From assembly GCA_958295975.1 (NCBI GenBank), contig OY282446.1, positions 2,147,289 through 2,211,288 on the forward strand: a DNA stretch of 64,000 nucleotides, in the 5' to 3' direction. The notes under the pieces were generated by a model, which saw only the letters and a list, made by a program, of their open reading frames with translations, had not been told where the DNA came from and searched no databases. This DNA is from Tepidiformaceae bacterium (GTDB lineage Bacteria > Chloroflexota > Dehalococcoidia > Tepidiformales > Tepidiformaceae). Positions 17,747-27,700 of the stretch are shown piece by piece (within the stretch, counting starts at the first letter, position 1; the number at the start of each line of letters is the position of its first letter). Position numbers and translations under genes: made by a program.

Positions 17747-18799
17747 ATGAACGAACAATTTGGGAAACGCGAACCGGGGCCGCGACGGGGCCGACCGCCA
17801 CGCGCGGTCGTCTACGAGCGCCTCGAAACCGGCGTCAGGGAGCTGCGGGAGCGCATGGGGGGGCTTCCCAACCGCCTTGAGGCGGCACCGATCTGGGATG
17901 GCATCTGGTACGAGGAGGCCCACCACTCGACGGCTATCGAGGGGAACACCCTTGTGCTGAAACAGGTCGAGGCCTTGCTCGCCGAGGGGCGCACCGTCGG
18001 CCAGAAACCGCTCAGCGAGTACCTTGAAGTGAAGGGGTACGGGGACGCGGCGACTTGGGTGTACGGCCAGGCGATCGAACGCTCCGGCTGGTCGAGCGGC
18101 GAACTGCTGACCCTGACGGAGGTGCGGCATATCCACGAGCAGGCCATGGGGCCGGCCTGGGATGTGAGTCCCCATCCCGATGCGGATCCCGCCGAGCGGC
18201 CCGGCGCCTTCCGCCAGCACGACATCCATCCCTTTCCCGGGGGAATGACGCCTCCACGGTGGCCGGATGTGCCCGTGCTGATGAGTGACTGGATTGCGGA
18301 GGCCAACGCTCTGAGCGGGCGCGCCCTCGGCTTCCCCACGGCCATCGCCGATCTGCACTGCCGCTTCGAGCAGATTCACCCCTTCATTGATGGCAATGGC
18401 AGGACGGGACGGCTGGTGCTGAACCTGCTGCTGGTGCGCCTCGGCTATCCGCCCGTGATCATCTACAAGCGCCAGCGCCGCGCCTACCTGCGAGCACTGC
18501 GACAGGCTGATCGGGGAGACCCCGGGGCGCTCGCGGAGCTGTTGGCCCGCGCAATCCTCCACTGCCTCCATCGCTTTGTTGTGCCGGCAGTGGCGGGACC
18601 GGGCCGTCTGGCGCCGCTGGCCGCCCTCGCCACCGCCGACATCTCCGCGAGCGCCCTGCGGACGGCCGCCCACCGTGGCCGGTTGCACGCCACCCGAGGC
18701 CCCGACGGACAGTGGCGAAGCACCATCCGCTGGCGCGACGAATACCTCGCCAGCAGGTACCGCCGCGCACCGGGCGATGCGGCCCAGCCCCAGCGCTAG
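17747..18799 (+). CDS. Fic-domain protein (AMPylase/NMPylase family) with C-terminal HTH-like domain
   Basis: 350-residue Fic protein. Fic enzymes transfer AMP or another nucleotide group to Ser/Thr/Tyr of target proteins. The catalytic loop HPFIDGNGRTGR is complete (residues 211–222). An N-terminal inhibitory motif STAIEGN (61–67) matches the class II arrangement, where the Glu blocks the ATP site until relieved. The C-terminal part (about 270–340) with ADISASALRTAAHRGRL looks like a winged-helix DNA-binding segment. The coding region is less G+C-biased than its neighbours and exactly framed by 27-bp direct repeats. Nothing resembles a Shine–Dalgarno before ATG 17747. A dedicated antitoxin gene is absent. 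Confidence 0.93.
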   Translation: MNEQFGKREPGPRRGRPPRAVVYERLETGVRELRERMGGLPNRLEAAPIWDGIWYEEAHHSTAIEGNTLVLKQVEALLAEGRTVGQKPLSEYLEVKGYGDAATWVYGQAIERSGWSSGELLTLTEVRHIHEQAMGPAWDVSPHPDADPAERPGAFRQHDIHPFPGGMTPPRWPDVPVLMSDWIAEANALSGRALGFPTAIADLHCRFEQIHPFIDGNGRTGRLVLNLLLVRLGYPPVIIYKRQRRAYLRALRQADRGDPGALAELLARAILHCLHRFVVPAVAGPGRLAPLAALATADISASALRTAAHRGRLHATRGPDGQWRSTIRWRDEYLASRYRRAPGDAAQPQR

Positions 18800-18800
18800 C

Positions 18801-18827
18801 CCCCGAAAGTGTACGGTTCTTTTGAAT
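18801..18827 (+). repeat. 27-bp direct repeat, copy 2 (fic downstream side)
   Basis: Identical to 17716–17742 and starts 2 bases after the fic stop codon. Beyond it the match continues (TCGC against CGC, one base deleted). Confidence 0.85.
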
Positions 18828-18846
18828 CGCTCCAAACGTACACTTT
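18806..18846. repeat. Inverted repeat 2 flanking the fic gene
   Basis: Perfect 10-base arms AAAGTGTACG (18806–18815) and CGTACACTTT (18837–18846) with a 21-base loop, overlapping direct-repeat copy 2. It lies between the convergent fic and ilvD genes and could also act as a terminator, although no T-run follows. Confidence 0.8.
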
Positions 18847-18852
18847 CATCCG

Positions 18853-20526
18853 CTAGCTCGTGACCGCGCCCTCGGAGGCGCTGGAGACGCCGTTCGCGTA
18901 CCGGGCGAAGACGCCCCGCTCGTAGCGCGGCGCGGGCGCGCGCCACGCCTCCAGGCGGCGGCGCAGCTCGGCCTCGTCGATCTCCAGGTCGAGGCGGCGC
19001 GCCTCGATGTCGAAGGAGACGGGATCGCCCTCGCGGATGGCGGCGATGGGGCCGCCCACCGCCGCCTCGGGCGCGACGTGCCCGGCCATGAGGCCGTGGG
19101 TGGCGCCGCTGAAGCGCCCGTCCGTGAGCAGCGCCACGGAATCGCCCAGCCCCTCCCCCACCAGCGCCGCCGTCACGCCCAGCATCTCGCGCATGCCGGG
19201 GCCGCCCCGCGGCCCCTCGTAGCGGATGACGACCACATCGCCCGGCGCGATGCGGCGCTCGGAGACGGCGGCGAAGGCGTCCTCCTCGCAATCGAACACG
19301 CGCGCCGGGCCGCGGTGCTTCATGATCTCGTGCCCCGCCACCTTCACCACGCAGCCCTCCGGCGCGAGGTTGCCCTTGAGGATGACGAGCCCGCCCGTGG
19401 CCTTGAGGGGGGCGTCCAGCGGCAGGATCACGTCCTGGCCGGGCGTCTCCCGCGCGTCCGCCGCCTCCTCCGCGATGGCGCGCCCGGTGATGGTGGGGCG
19501 GTCGCCGTGCAGCAGGCCGCCCGCCAGCAGCCGCTGCGCGAGCAGGGGCGTGCCGCCCGCGCGGTCCATGTCGAGCGCCACGTAGCGCCCGCCCGGGCGC
19601 AGGTCGCCGATGATGGGCGTGCGCTCGCTGATGGCGTCGAAGTCGTCGATGGCGAGGGGCGCGCCCACCTCCCGCGCCATGGCCAGCAGGTGCAGCACGG
19701 CGTTGGTGGAGCCGCCCGTGGCGGCCACGCAGGCGATGGCGTTCTCGAAGGCCTCGCGCGTGAGCACGTCCGCCGGCGTCTGGCCGCGCGCGAGCACGTC
19801 CATGACGAGGCGTCCGGCCTCGTGGCCCGCGCTCGCCTTGCGTGCGTCGGTCGCGCCCGCCGAGCCGCTGCCCAGGGGCGCGATGCCGAGGAACTCGATG
19901 GCGGTGGCCATGGTGTTGGCCGTGTACTGCGCCCCGCAGGCCCCCGCGCCCGGGCAGGCGACGTCCTCAAGCGCCGTCAGCTGCGCCTCCGTCATCCCGC
20001 CCGCGGCGTGGCGGCCCACGCCCTCGAATACGTCCTGGATGGTCACGTCGCGCCCCTCGTAGCGGCCGGGGGCGATGGAGCCGCTGTAGAGGGCGAGGCC
20101 GGGGACGCCCAGCCGCGAAAGGCCCATGACCGCGCCGGGGATGGTCTTGTCGCAGCCCGCGATGACGACGGCGGCGTCCACCAGGTAGCCCCGCCCGCAG
20201 AGCTCGATGCTGTCGGCCACCAGCTCGCGGCTGACGAGCGAGGCCTTCATGCCCTCCGTGCCCATGGCGATGCCGTCGCTGATGGCGACCGTGTTCACCT
20301 CCACGGGCGTGCCCCCGGCCTCGCGCACGCCGCGCATCACCTCCGCCGCCAGCTCGCGGTGGTTGAAGTTGCACGGCATCGTCCCGATCCAGCTGTGCGC
20401 CACCATCACCAGCGGCTTCCGCAGCGCCTCCGAATCGAAGCCCACGGCCTTGAGCATGGCCCGCGCGGGCGCGCGGTCGGGGCCGTCCAGGAGCGTGCGG
20501 CTGCGGTGGCGGGGATCGAGGGGCAT
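18853..20526 (-). CDS. ilvD: Dihydroxy-acid dehydratase
   Basis: Fe-S dehydratase of branched-chain amino acid synthesis (557 residues), converting 2,3-dihydroxy-3-methylbutanoate and its isoleucine homologue to the keto acids. The three cluster-binding Cys are C52 (TMPCNFNH), C125 (AGCDKTIPG) and C197 (GACGAQYTANTM); the C-terminal GPRGGPGMREML and TDGRFSGATHG blocks are present. IlvD is close to EDD/xylonate dehydratases, but these motifs and the length fit IlvD best. ATG 20526 follows CGGAG. No other ilv gene is in the window. Confidence 0.93.
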   Translation of the reverse strand: MPLDPRHRSRTLLDGPDRAPARAMLKAVGFDSEALRKPLVMVAHSWIGTMPCNFNHRELAAEVMRGVREAGGTPVEVNTVAISDGIAMGTEGMKASLVSRELVADSIELCGRGYLVDAAVVIAGCDKTIPGAVMGLSRLGVPGLALYSGSIAPGRYEGRDVTIQDVFEGVGRHAAGGMTEAQLTALEDVACPGAGACGAQYTANTMATAIEFLGIAPLGSGSAGATDARKASAGHEAGRLVMDVLARGQTPADVLTREAFENAIACVAATGGSTNAVLHLLAMAREVGAPLAIDDFDAISERTPIIGDLRPGGRYVALDMDRAGGTPLLAQRLLAGGLLHGDRPTITGRAIAEEAADARETPGQDVILPLDAPLKATGGLVILKGNLAPEGCVVKVAGHEIMKHRGPARVFDCEEDAFAAVSERRIAPGDVVVIRYEGPRGGPGMREMLGVTAALVGEGLGDSVALLTDGRFSGATHGLMAGHVAPEAAVGGPIAAIREGDPVSFDIEARRLDLEIDEAELRRRLEAWRAPAPRYERGVFARYANGVSSASEGAVTS

Positions 20527-20561
20527 GGCGGACTCCGGCGCGGGATGGATGTTGGCGCGCG

Positions 20562-20567
20562 AGTGTA
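20562..20567 (-). promoter_or_regulatory. Candidate -10 of ilvD
   Basis: TACACT on the minus strand, about 35 bases upstream of the ilvD start, which also has its own ribosome binding site (GGAG). No -35 recognised; it lies in the short gap after the MFS gene stop. Confidence 0.35.
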
Positions 20568-20577
20568 CCCCATGCCC

Positions 20578-21876
20578 TCAGGACGGCGGCGGCGCGGCGG
20601 CCACGGCCTCCGCGGACCCGTCGGGGGCGTCCTCCAGCATCTCGATGGGGGGCAGCACCTCGCGGCGGTGCGCGCGCAGCCAGATGACGAACAGGGGCGC
20701 GGCCAGCGCCACCATCACCACGCCCGCCACGCGATAGGCCATCGGCAGCCCGAACTCGTCGCCCACCCACAGCACCAGCACCTCCACCACGGCGATGATG
20801 ACGCTGAAGATCATCTGGTGGATGGAGAGCACGGTGGCGCGGTGCGAGCTGGGGATGCGCCGGTTCAGGTAGTCGGAGATGAGCGGGAAGATCAGCGCCA
20901 GCCCGGCCGTCGTGATCGGGTAGAAGGCGAAGGCGGCCACGTGGTCGATCACGCCCATGCCGGCGGCGGTGATCAGCACGGGCAGCGGCATGAGCAGCAC
21001 CATGCGGCTCAGCCCCAGCGCCCGCGTCACGCGGTAGGAGAGGACGGCGGCGGCGATGGCGAGCAGCTGGCCGGGCGCGATGATGAGGCCGAAGAAGCCG
21101 ACGGGCACGCCGTGCCCGCGCAGGAAGGGCTGTTCGAGGAACACCACGCTCGTGCCCACGCCCATGACCGCCGCCGACAGCAGCAGCATGGCGCGCACCG
21201 CCGGTTGCCGGAAGGCGATGCCGAAGGCCTCCTTCACGCCGTCCAGGTAGGCCTGCTGCCGTTCCCCCAGGTACTGGCGCGGCGGTTCGCGGAAGGTGAA
21301 CGCGATCAGCAGGGCGACGCCGCCCAGCGCGCCGCTCGCGACGATGGGCACGCTCAGCGTGGTGAACTCCGCCAGGGGCGCGCCCAGCAGCAGGCCGAGG
21401 ATGCCGCCCGCGTAACTCACGCCCTCCATGCGCCCCCAGATTCGCTGGTAGTCGCCCTCCCGTCCCCGCGCCCGCAGGGAGTCGTAGACGAAGGCCGCGT
21501 CCGCGCCCGAGAAGAGCGTGAAGGCCACGGCGAAGATGATGTAGGAGCCGAGCAGCACGGCGAGGTTGCCCGCCAGCCCGAAGACGACCACGGCGCTGGC
21601 GTAGACCGCCGCCCCGTAGAGGAGCGACACCTTGCGCCCCCAGCGGTCGGCCACCGCGCCCGTGGGCACCTCCAGCAGAATCCACAGGATCCAGAAGGGC
21701 GCGTCGAAGGCGCCGAGCAGGAAGAGCGAGAGACCGCGCTCATCCAGCAGGTAGACCGCCCAGATGGGCAGCCACAGCTGGAAGTGGATGAAGAACTGGA
21801 AGACGTGGAAGCGCTGGATGTTGGCCCGCATGGCGCGCTCGTCGGGGGCCGTGGCGGTGGGGGCGGGCGCGGCCAT
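20578..21876 (-). CDS. MFS transporter
   Basis: 432-residue major facilitator superfamily protein with about 12 membrane helices. Motif A appears as VPTGAVADRWGRKVSLL between helices 2 and 3. FREPPRQYLGERQQAYLDG is the central cytoplasmic loop. Substrate unknown. ATG 21876 was chosen over a longer upstream frame because a TACGAT -10 candidate ends 8 bases before it, leaving no room for a leader, and no Shine–Dalgarno is seen. Divergent from the gene at 21954. Confidence 0.88.
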   Translation of the reverse strand: MAAPAPTATAPDERAMRANIQRFHVFQFFIHFQLWLPIWAVYLLDERGLSLFLLGAFDAPFWILWILLEVPTGAVADRWGRKVSLLYGAAVYASAVVVFGLAGNLAVLLGSYIIFAVAFTLFSGADAAFVYDSLRARGREGDYQRIWGRMEGVSYAGGILGLLLGAPLAEFTTLSVPIVASGALGGVALLIAFTFREPPRQYLGERQQAYLDGVKEAFGIAFRQPAVRAMLLLSAAVMGVGTSVVFLEQPFLRGHGVPVGFFGLIIAPGQLLAIAAAVLSYRVTRALGLSRMVLLMPLPVLITAAGMGVIDHVAAFAFYPITTAGLALIFPLISDYLNRRIPSSHRATVLSIHQMIFSVIIAVVEVLVLWVGDEFGLPMAYRVAGVVMVALAAPLFVIWLRAHRREVLPPIEMLEDAPDGSAEAVAAAPPPS

Positions 21877-21953
21877 CGCGCCGGATCGTACGGCCAATCG
21901 CCCCCGCCCGCCCGCGCGTGCTACCGTTGGGCGAAACGCGGGAGGCTCCAATC

Positions 21954-22328
21954 ATGGCGCGCTTCATCCTCATCGGGTTGGTGGAACCCGCCGACCCCGG
22001 CCAGCAGGAGCTGTTCGACGAGTGGTACCTCGGCCAGCACGTCTACGACACGGCGCTCTGCCCCAACTTCCTCAGCGGCACCGTCTACAAGCTGAAGGGC
22101 GCGCACGCGGGCGGCGAGACCGCCTCGGACTACCTCGCCATCTACGAGGTGGACGCGGAGAGCTACGAGGAGGCCGAGGGCGTGCTCAACGAGTGGCAGC
22201 GCAACCCCGAGGCCTGGGAGGGGCGCGCTGAACATAACGCGACGCTGGCGGGCGTGGAGGGCATCCCCCTGCGCGTCAAGGGCTCGGGCTGGTACGAGTT
22301 CGAGCGCGCCTTCCACACGCGCGGCTGA
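21954..22328 (+). CDS. Small ferredoxin-fold (EthD/DUF4286-like) protein
   Basis: 124 residues from ATG 21954, which follows GGGAGG at good spacing. The pattern ARFILIGLVEPADPGQQELFDEWY followed by HVYDTALCPNF resembles dimeric alpha/beta-barrel proteins of the EthD type, where a strand leads into an EFxxWY helix. A second similar strand-helix (SDYLAIYEVDAESYEEAEG) supports that fold. Function unknown; such proteins are often found near degradation pathways, but none lies next to it here. Confidence 0.72.
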   Translation: MARFILIGLVEPADPGQQELFDEWYLGQHVYDTALCPNFLSGTVYKLKGAHAGGETASDYLAIYEVDAESYEEAEGVLNEWQRNPEAWEGRAEHNATLAGVEGIPLRVKGSGWYEFERAFHTRG

Positions 22329-22335
22329 AGCGGCG

Positions 22336-22381
22336 TACAATGAGCGCGATGACGCTTCGGACGCGCGGGGCCCCGCGATGA
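22336..22381 (+). promoter_or_regulatory. -10 element and ten-codon leader frame
   Basis: TACAAT (22336–22341) ends 7 bases before ATG 22349, which opens a ten-codon frame (MTLRTRGAPR) ending in TGA 22381. That TGA overlaps the ATG of the 22378 gene by ATGA. The gene itself has no Shine–Dalgarno, so coupling from a leaderless mini-ORF is a plausible way to start it. Confidence 0.4.
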
Positions 22382-23217
22382 GCCGCCTGCTGCGAGCCCT
22401 CGGCCTGGGCGGCGGCGGTGATCGGGGTGCCCGCGGGCGCGGCGATGGGAGCGCGCGCGGACGGCCCGACGCGCGCTTCGACTCGCCCAAGGTGCGCCGC
22501 CTGCGCGAGACCATGCGCTGGCGCGGCTACGACCTCAGCGACTACAGCGACGAGCAGATCGCCGTCGTGAGCGCGCGCTTCCCCAACGACATCTCCGAGG
22601 ACGGCGAGACCACCGAGGCCGGGCGCCACGCCCTCGCGGATGCGCTCGCGCGGGGCGATTTCGCCGCGCCCGCCGCCGCCCCGCCGCGCGAGCGCGCCAA
22701 ACCCGCGCCGCGCGGGACCGCCGCCGCCAGCGCGCCGCCGCCCTCCCCCGCGCCGCGCGCCGGCACGGTCCGCTCCACCACCTCCGAACGCCTCCTGCAC
22801 GTGTTCGGGGTCCACTCCTGGCGGCGGCTGGACGGCGACGACGGCGTGAGCCTGCGCTGCGCGGGCTGCGGCCAGCTGCGGAGCGCGCCCGCGCCCGTCG
22901 AGCCGCCCCCGCCGCCCCTGCGCGAGGATGAGCCGCCGTCTCCCATCGCGCCGCCCCGCTCGACGATGGAGCCGCCGCCCCGTTCGACGGCGGAGCCGCC
23001 GCCCGATCCGGTCGAGCGCCAGTCCTCCGCGCCCGACCCGGTGACGCCGTTCGAGATTCCGCCGCGGCGTCAGACGGGCGAGCGCCCGGGCCCGGCGGGT
23101 CAGCGGCCCCCGGAGTCGCCCTGGCAGTTCTTCCTCGGCCTGCCCTGGTGGTCGAAGCTGATCGTCGCCTTCATCTTCATGCAGGTCATCATCTTCATCG
23201 TCCAGCGCATCGGCTAG
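22378..23217 (+). CDS. Pro-rich hypothetical protein with C-terminal membrane anchor
   Basis: Not recognised. 279 residues: a Gly/Arg-rich start, a likely folded helical segment at about 33–95 (SPKVRRLRETMRWRGYDLSD), a second small segment at about 140–170 with one CxxC pair (LRCAGCGQ), a long Pro/Glu-rich linker, and a C-terminal membrane helix (LIVAFIFMQVIIFIV). The CAGC pair alone cannot make a full zinc site. It probably sits on the cytoplasmic side of the membrane. Convergent with the aminotransferase. Confidence 0.75.
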   Translation: MSRLLRALGLGGGGDRGARGRGDGSARGRPDARFDSPKVRRLRETMRWRGYDLSDYSDEQIAVVSARFPNDISEDGETTEAGRHALADALARGDFAAPAAAPPRERAKPAPRGTAAASAPPPSPAPRAGTVRSTTSERLLHVFGVHSWRRLDGDDGVSLRCAGCGQLRSAPAPVEPPPPPLREDEPPSPIAPPRSTMEPPPRSTAEPPPDPVERQSSAPDPVTPFEIPPRRQTGERPGPAGQRPPESPWQFFLGLPWWSKLIVAFIFMQVIIFIVQRIG

Positions 23218-23240
23218 ACGCGGCCACGGCCCCGCGCGGG

Positions 23241-24503
23241 TCAGGCGGGCTGGCCGTTCGCCGAACGCGCCGCCACCTCGGCCAGCGCCTCGCCGAGGCG
23301 GTGGACGCCCTCCTCGATCTCCTCCACGGGCGTGTAGCTGAAGGCGAGGCGCAGGTGCTGCGTGGCCTCGCCGCCCGCGAAGAAGTGCGGCCCCGCGCCC
23401 ACGATCACGGCCTTCTCGTTGGCCGCGCGCTGCGCCTTCAGCGCGGAAAGGCCGGGGCGCAGGCCGAGCCACACGAAGAAGCCGCCCTCGGGCCGCCGGT
23501 AGCTCGCGTACTCGCCGCAGTGGCGGTCGAGCGCGTCGCAGAGGCGGTCGAGCTTGCGCGCGTAGACGGCGCGCAGCCCCTCCACGTGGCGGTCGAGGCC
23601 GCCGTCGCGGATCACCTCCGCCACCGTGCGCCCGAGGTAGGGGCTGGACCCCATGTCGTAGCGCACCGCCGCCATGCGGTTGACGAGCGCGGGCGGGGCC
23701 AGGTTCCAGCCCAGCCGCAGCCCCGTGGCGATGACCTTCGAGAAGGTCGCCACCTTGATGGCCAGCTCGCCGCCGGAGAGGGCGAAGAGCGACGGCGGGG
23801 GCGGTTTGCCGAACCAGATCTCGCCGTAGGCGTCGTCCTCCATGAGCGGCAGGCGGTGGTCGCGCGCCAGCTCCAGCAGCCGTTCGCGGCGCGCCAGCGG
23901 CAGCGTCACGCCCGTGGGGTTCTGGTGCGTGGGGATGCAGTAGAGCAGCTTGGCGCGCCGTCCCTCGTCGGCCAGCCGCCGCAGGGCGGCCTCCAGGAGG
24001 TCTACGCGCAGGCCGTCCTCGTCCATGGGCACGGCCTCGATGTCGGCCCCGAAGGAGCGGATCGTGCGCAGGCTGCCGGGGAAGGTGGGGCTTTCCACCA
24101 GCGCCACGTCGCCGGGGTCGAGCAGCGCCTCGCAGGCCACGCCGATGCCGTGCGCCGCGCCGGAGGTGATGATCACGCGCTCCTCGCCGAGGGGCAGCCC
24201 CTCGATGCGGGAGGAGCGCTCGGCGATGGCCGCGCGCAGGGGCGCGGGGCCGAAGACGCCGCCGTACTGGAGCGCCTCGCGCCGCTCGCGTTCGAGCACC
24301 GCGCGCGTGGCCCGCAGCAGCTCGGCGTCGGGCAGGGAGGGCACGTCGGGCAGGCCGCCCGCGAAGGAGATGACGGGGCGCGGATCGGGCTGCGCCGCCG
24401 CCCACACGCCCGGCCCCAGGATCTTCGCGCGCGCGCTCACCACCTCGCCGAGCGACTCCTCGGTCCAGAACGGCGCGGCGGGGGCGGCGGACGCGTTGGC
24501 CAT
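23241..24503 (-). CDS. PLP-dependent aminotransferase (fold type I)
   Basis: 420-residue aminotransferase of the class I/II family closest in pattern to 2-aminoadipate (LysN) and MocR-like aromatic transaminases: FAGGLPDVPSLP at the start, LQYGGVFGPAPLR, IPTHQNPTGVTLP, DDAYGEIWF with the PLP-ring Asp/Tyr, and the lysine of TFSKVIATGLRLGW that binds PLP. The substrate cannot be fixed. ATG 24503 lies 6 bases after a CATACT -10 candidate and has no Shine–Dalgarno, suggesting leaderless translation. Divergent from gltB. Confidence 0.88.
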   Translation of the reverse strand: MANASAAPAAPFWTEESLGEVVSARAKILGPGVWAAAQPDPRPVISFAGGLPDVPSLPDAELLRATRAVLERERREALQYGGVFGPAPLRAAIAERSSRIEGLPLGEERVIITSGAAHGIGVACEALLDPGDVALVESPTFPGSLRTIRSFGADIEAVPMDEDGLRVDLLEAALRRLADEGRRAKLLYCIPTHQNPTGVTLPLARRERLLELARDHRLPLMEDDAYGEIWFGKPPPPSLFALSGGELAIKVATFSKVIATGLRLGWNLAPPALVNRMAAVRYDMGSSPYLGRTVAEVIRDGGLDRHVEGLRAVYARKLDRLCDALDRHCGEYASYRRPEGGFFVWLGLRPGLSALKAQRAANEKAVIVGAGPHFFAGGEATQHLRLAFSYTPVEEIEEGVHRLGEALAEVAARSANGQPA

Positions 24504-24603
24504 GGCCCCAGTATGGGGGCGGGCGGCGTACGGGCGAGCCGAGCCGCGCGGCGGTTAACACGCGCGTAACGCGAGGGGGGCGCGAGGCGCGTCGCGATCT
24601 GGC

Positions 24604-24719
24604 TATACTGGGGGCTCACCCGGCGCGTGGCGAAGCGGCGCGCCCCCGCATGGCGGGGCGCGGCTGGGCCGCAGCATCCCGCGCGAACCGCCGGGCCGCG
24701 CGCGAAAGGAGGCGCTCCG
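24604..24719 (+). promoter_or_regulatory. gltB promoter and structured leader
   Basis: TATACT (24604–24609) is a strong -10 match; no -35 is obvious. The roughly 105-base leader contains a stable stem, CCCCGC-ATG-GCGGGG, extended by four pairs around a bulge (about 24637–24663). It ends with AAAGGAGG, the gltB ribosome binding site. It does not match any riboswitch I can recognise. Confidence 0.5.
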
Positions 24720-27700
24720 ATGGCCGCCCACGTCCGGCCCCCGAAGCAGGGCCTCTACGACCCGCGCCTCGAACGCGACTCGTGCGGGGTCGGCTTTCTC
24801 GTGCAGCTCGGGGGGCGCCGTTCCCACGCCCTCGTCGAGCAGGCCCTCACCGCCCTCGCCAACCTCAACCACCGCGGCGCCAGCGGGGCCGAGGTCAACA
24901 CCGGCGACGGCGCGGGCCTCCTGCTGCAGACGCCGGACGAGTTCTTCCGCCACGAGTGCGCGCGCCTCGGCATCCGCCTGCCCCCGCGCGGGCGCTACGG
25001 CGCGGGCATGTTGTTCTGCCACGGCGACCGCGAGGCGCGCACGCTGGCCATGAACCTGCTGGCCGAGATCGTGCGCGGCGAGGGCCAGCACCTGCTCGGC
25101 TGGCGCGAGGTGCCCACCGACAACGCCCTGCTCGGCGAAACCTCGCTCGACGCCGAACCCTCCGTGCAGCAGGTCTTCATCGGGCGCGGCACCTGGGTGG
25201 AGACGGAGGACGATTTCGAGCGCCGCCTGTTCGTCGTCCGCAAGCAGTTCGAGCGCGAGGTCGAGCGCCGCGGCATCGGCGATTCGGAGGCCTTCTACTT
25301 CTCCAGCCTCTCCTGCCGCACGGTCGTCTACAAGGGCATGCTCACGGCCCTGCAGCTGCCGGAGTACTACCCCGACCTGCGCGACCGGCGCATGGTCACG
25401 GCGCTGGCCATGTTCCACTCCCGCTTCAGCACCAACACCTTCCCCAGCTGGAAGCTGGCGCACCCCTACCGCGCGATCGCGCACAACGGCGAGATCAACA
25501 CGCTGCGCGGCAACCGCAACTGGATGGCGGCGCGCGAGGCCCTGCTGGCCTCGTCCCGCTTCGACGACATCCACAAGACGCTGCCCATCATCGACGAGGC
25601 GGGCAGCGACACCGCCAGCCTCGACAGTGCCCTCGAACTGCTGACGCTCGCGGGCCGCCCCATCGAGCACGCCATGATGATGCTCATCCCCGAGGCCTGG
25701 GCCGGGCACGAGACCATGAGCGCGGAGAAGAAGGCGTTCTACGAGTACCACAGCCTGCTCATGGAGCCCTGGGACGGCCCCGCCTCCGTGGCCTTCACGG
25801 ACGGGCGCACGATCGGGGCCGTGCTCGACCGCAACGGCCTGCGCCCCTCGCGCTACCTGGTGACGAAGGACGGCCTCGTGATCATGGCCTCGGAGACGGG
25901 CGTGCTGCCCGTGGAGGACGAGCGCGTGCTCATGAAGGGCCGCCTGCGGCCGGGGCGCATGTTCCTCGTCAGCCTTGAGGAGGGGCGCATCATCGGCGAC
26001 GAGGAGCTGAAGCGGCGGCTGGCGGGCGCGCGCGACTACGCGGGCTGGCTCGACGCCAACCTCACGCGGCTCGCCGACCTGCCCCCCGCCGAGCCGCCCC
26101 CGCCCGTCGCGGGCGAAGCCCTCGTCGAGCGCCAGGTGGCCTTCGGCTACACCGTGGAGGACGCCAAGTACCACCTCGGGCCGATGGCGCGCGAGGGGCA
26201 GGAGGCGCTCGGCTCCATGGGCACGGACACGCCCCTGGCCGTGCTCTCCGAGCGCCCGCAGCCGCTCTACGGCTACTTCAAGCAGCTCTTCGCGCAGGTC
26301 ACGAACCCGCCCCTCGACGCCATCCGCGAGGAGCTGGTGACCTCGGTCGATTCCCTGCTGGGCGCGGAAGGCAACCTGCTCGACGAGGAGCCGGACGGCC
26401 GCTACCGCATGATCAGCCTGCCCGCGCCCTTCCTCACGAACGCCGATCTGGCCCGCCTGCGCGCCCTCGACGGGAACGGGGACGGCGGCTTCCGCTCGGC
26501 CACGCTGCCCATGCTCATGCCCGCCGCCGACGGCCCCGCGGGCATGGCCCCGGCGCTCGACGACCTCTTCCGGCGCGCGGACGCGGCCATCGCCGGCGGC
26601 GCGACCATCCTCATCCTCTCCGACCGCGGCGTCGACGCCGGGCACGCCCCCCTGCCCGCGCTGCTGGCCACCGCCGGGCTCCACCACCACCTCGTGCGCA
26701 CGCGCCAGCGCACGAAGGTCGGGCTGGTGGTGGAAACGGGCGAGGCCCGCGAGGTGCACCACTTCGCCCTGCTCATCGGCTACGGCGCGGGCGCGGTCAA
26801 CCCCTGGCTGGCGCTCGACGCCGTGCGCGAGATGGTCGCCGACGGCTCGCTGGAGAGCGGCATCTCCTGTGCGGAGGCCGAGGCCAACGTGCTCAAGGCG
26901 CTGAAGAAGGGCGTGGTCAAGGTGATGTCGAAGATGGGCATCTCCACCGTGCAGAGCTACCGCGGCGCGCAGATCTTCGAGGCCGTGGGGCTGAACGAGG
27001 ACCTCATCGACCGCTATTTCACGGGCACGGTCTCGCGCATCAGCGGCGCGGGCCTCGAGCAGATCGCGGCGGAGACGCTGGCCCGCCACGCGCGCGCCTT
27101 CCCCGAGCGCGACGGCGGGCTGGCGGGCGTGGACTGGGGCGGACAGTACCAGTGGCGCCACGACGGCGAGCACCACCTCTTCAACCCCGACACCATCTTC
27201 AAGCTGCAGCACGCCACGCGGGCGGGGCGGCGCGACGTCTTCCGCGAGTACACGGCGCTCGTGAACGACCAGTCGCGCCGCATGGCCACGCTGCGCGGCC
27301 TCATGGAGCTGCGCTCCGACCGCGATCCCGTGCCCATCGGGGAGGTGGAGCCCGCCGCCAGCATCTTCCCGCGCTTCGCCACGGGGGCCATGTCCTTCGG
27401 CTCCATCAGCGCGGAGGCGCACGAGACGCTGGCCATCGCCATGAACCGCATCGGCGGCAAGAGCAACACGGGCGAGGGCGGCGAGGACGCGCGCCGCTTC
27501 GCGCCCGACGCCAACGGCGACCTGCGCCGCAGCGCCATCAAGCAGGTGGCCTCGGGGCGCTTCGGCGTCACCAGCGAGTACCTCGTGAACGCCGACGAGC
27601 TGCAGATCAAGATGGCGCAGGGGGCGAAGCCGGGCGAGGGCGGCCAGCTGCCCGGCCACAAGGTCTGGCCCTGGATCGCGCGCGTGCGCCACTCCACCCC

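Noticed and set aside
17666-18846. CRISPR or integron-like array at the fic locus
   Set aside because: Only two copies of each repeat, with a full gene between them and no cas or integrase gene.
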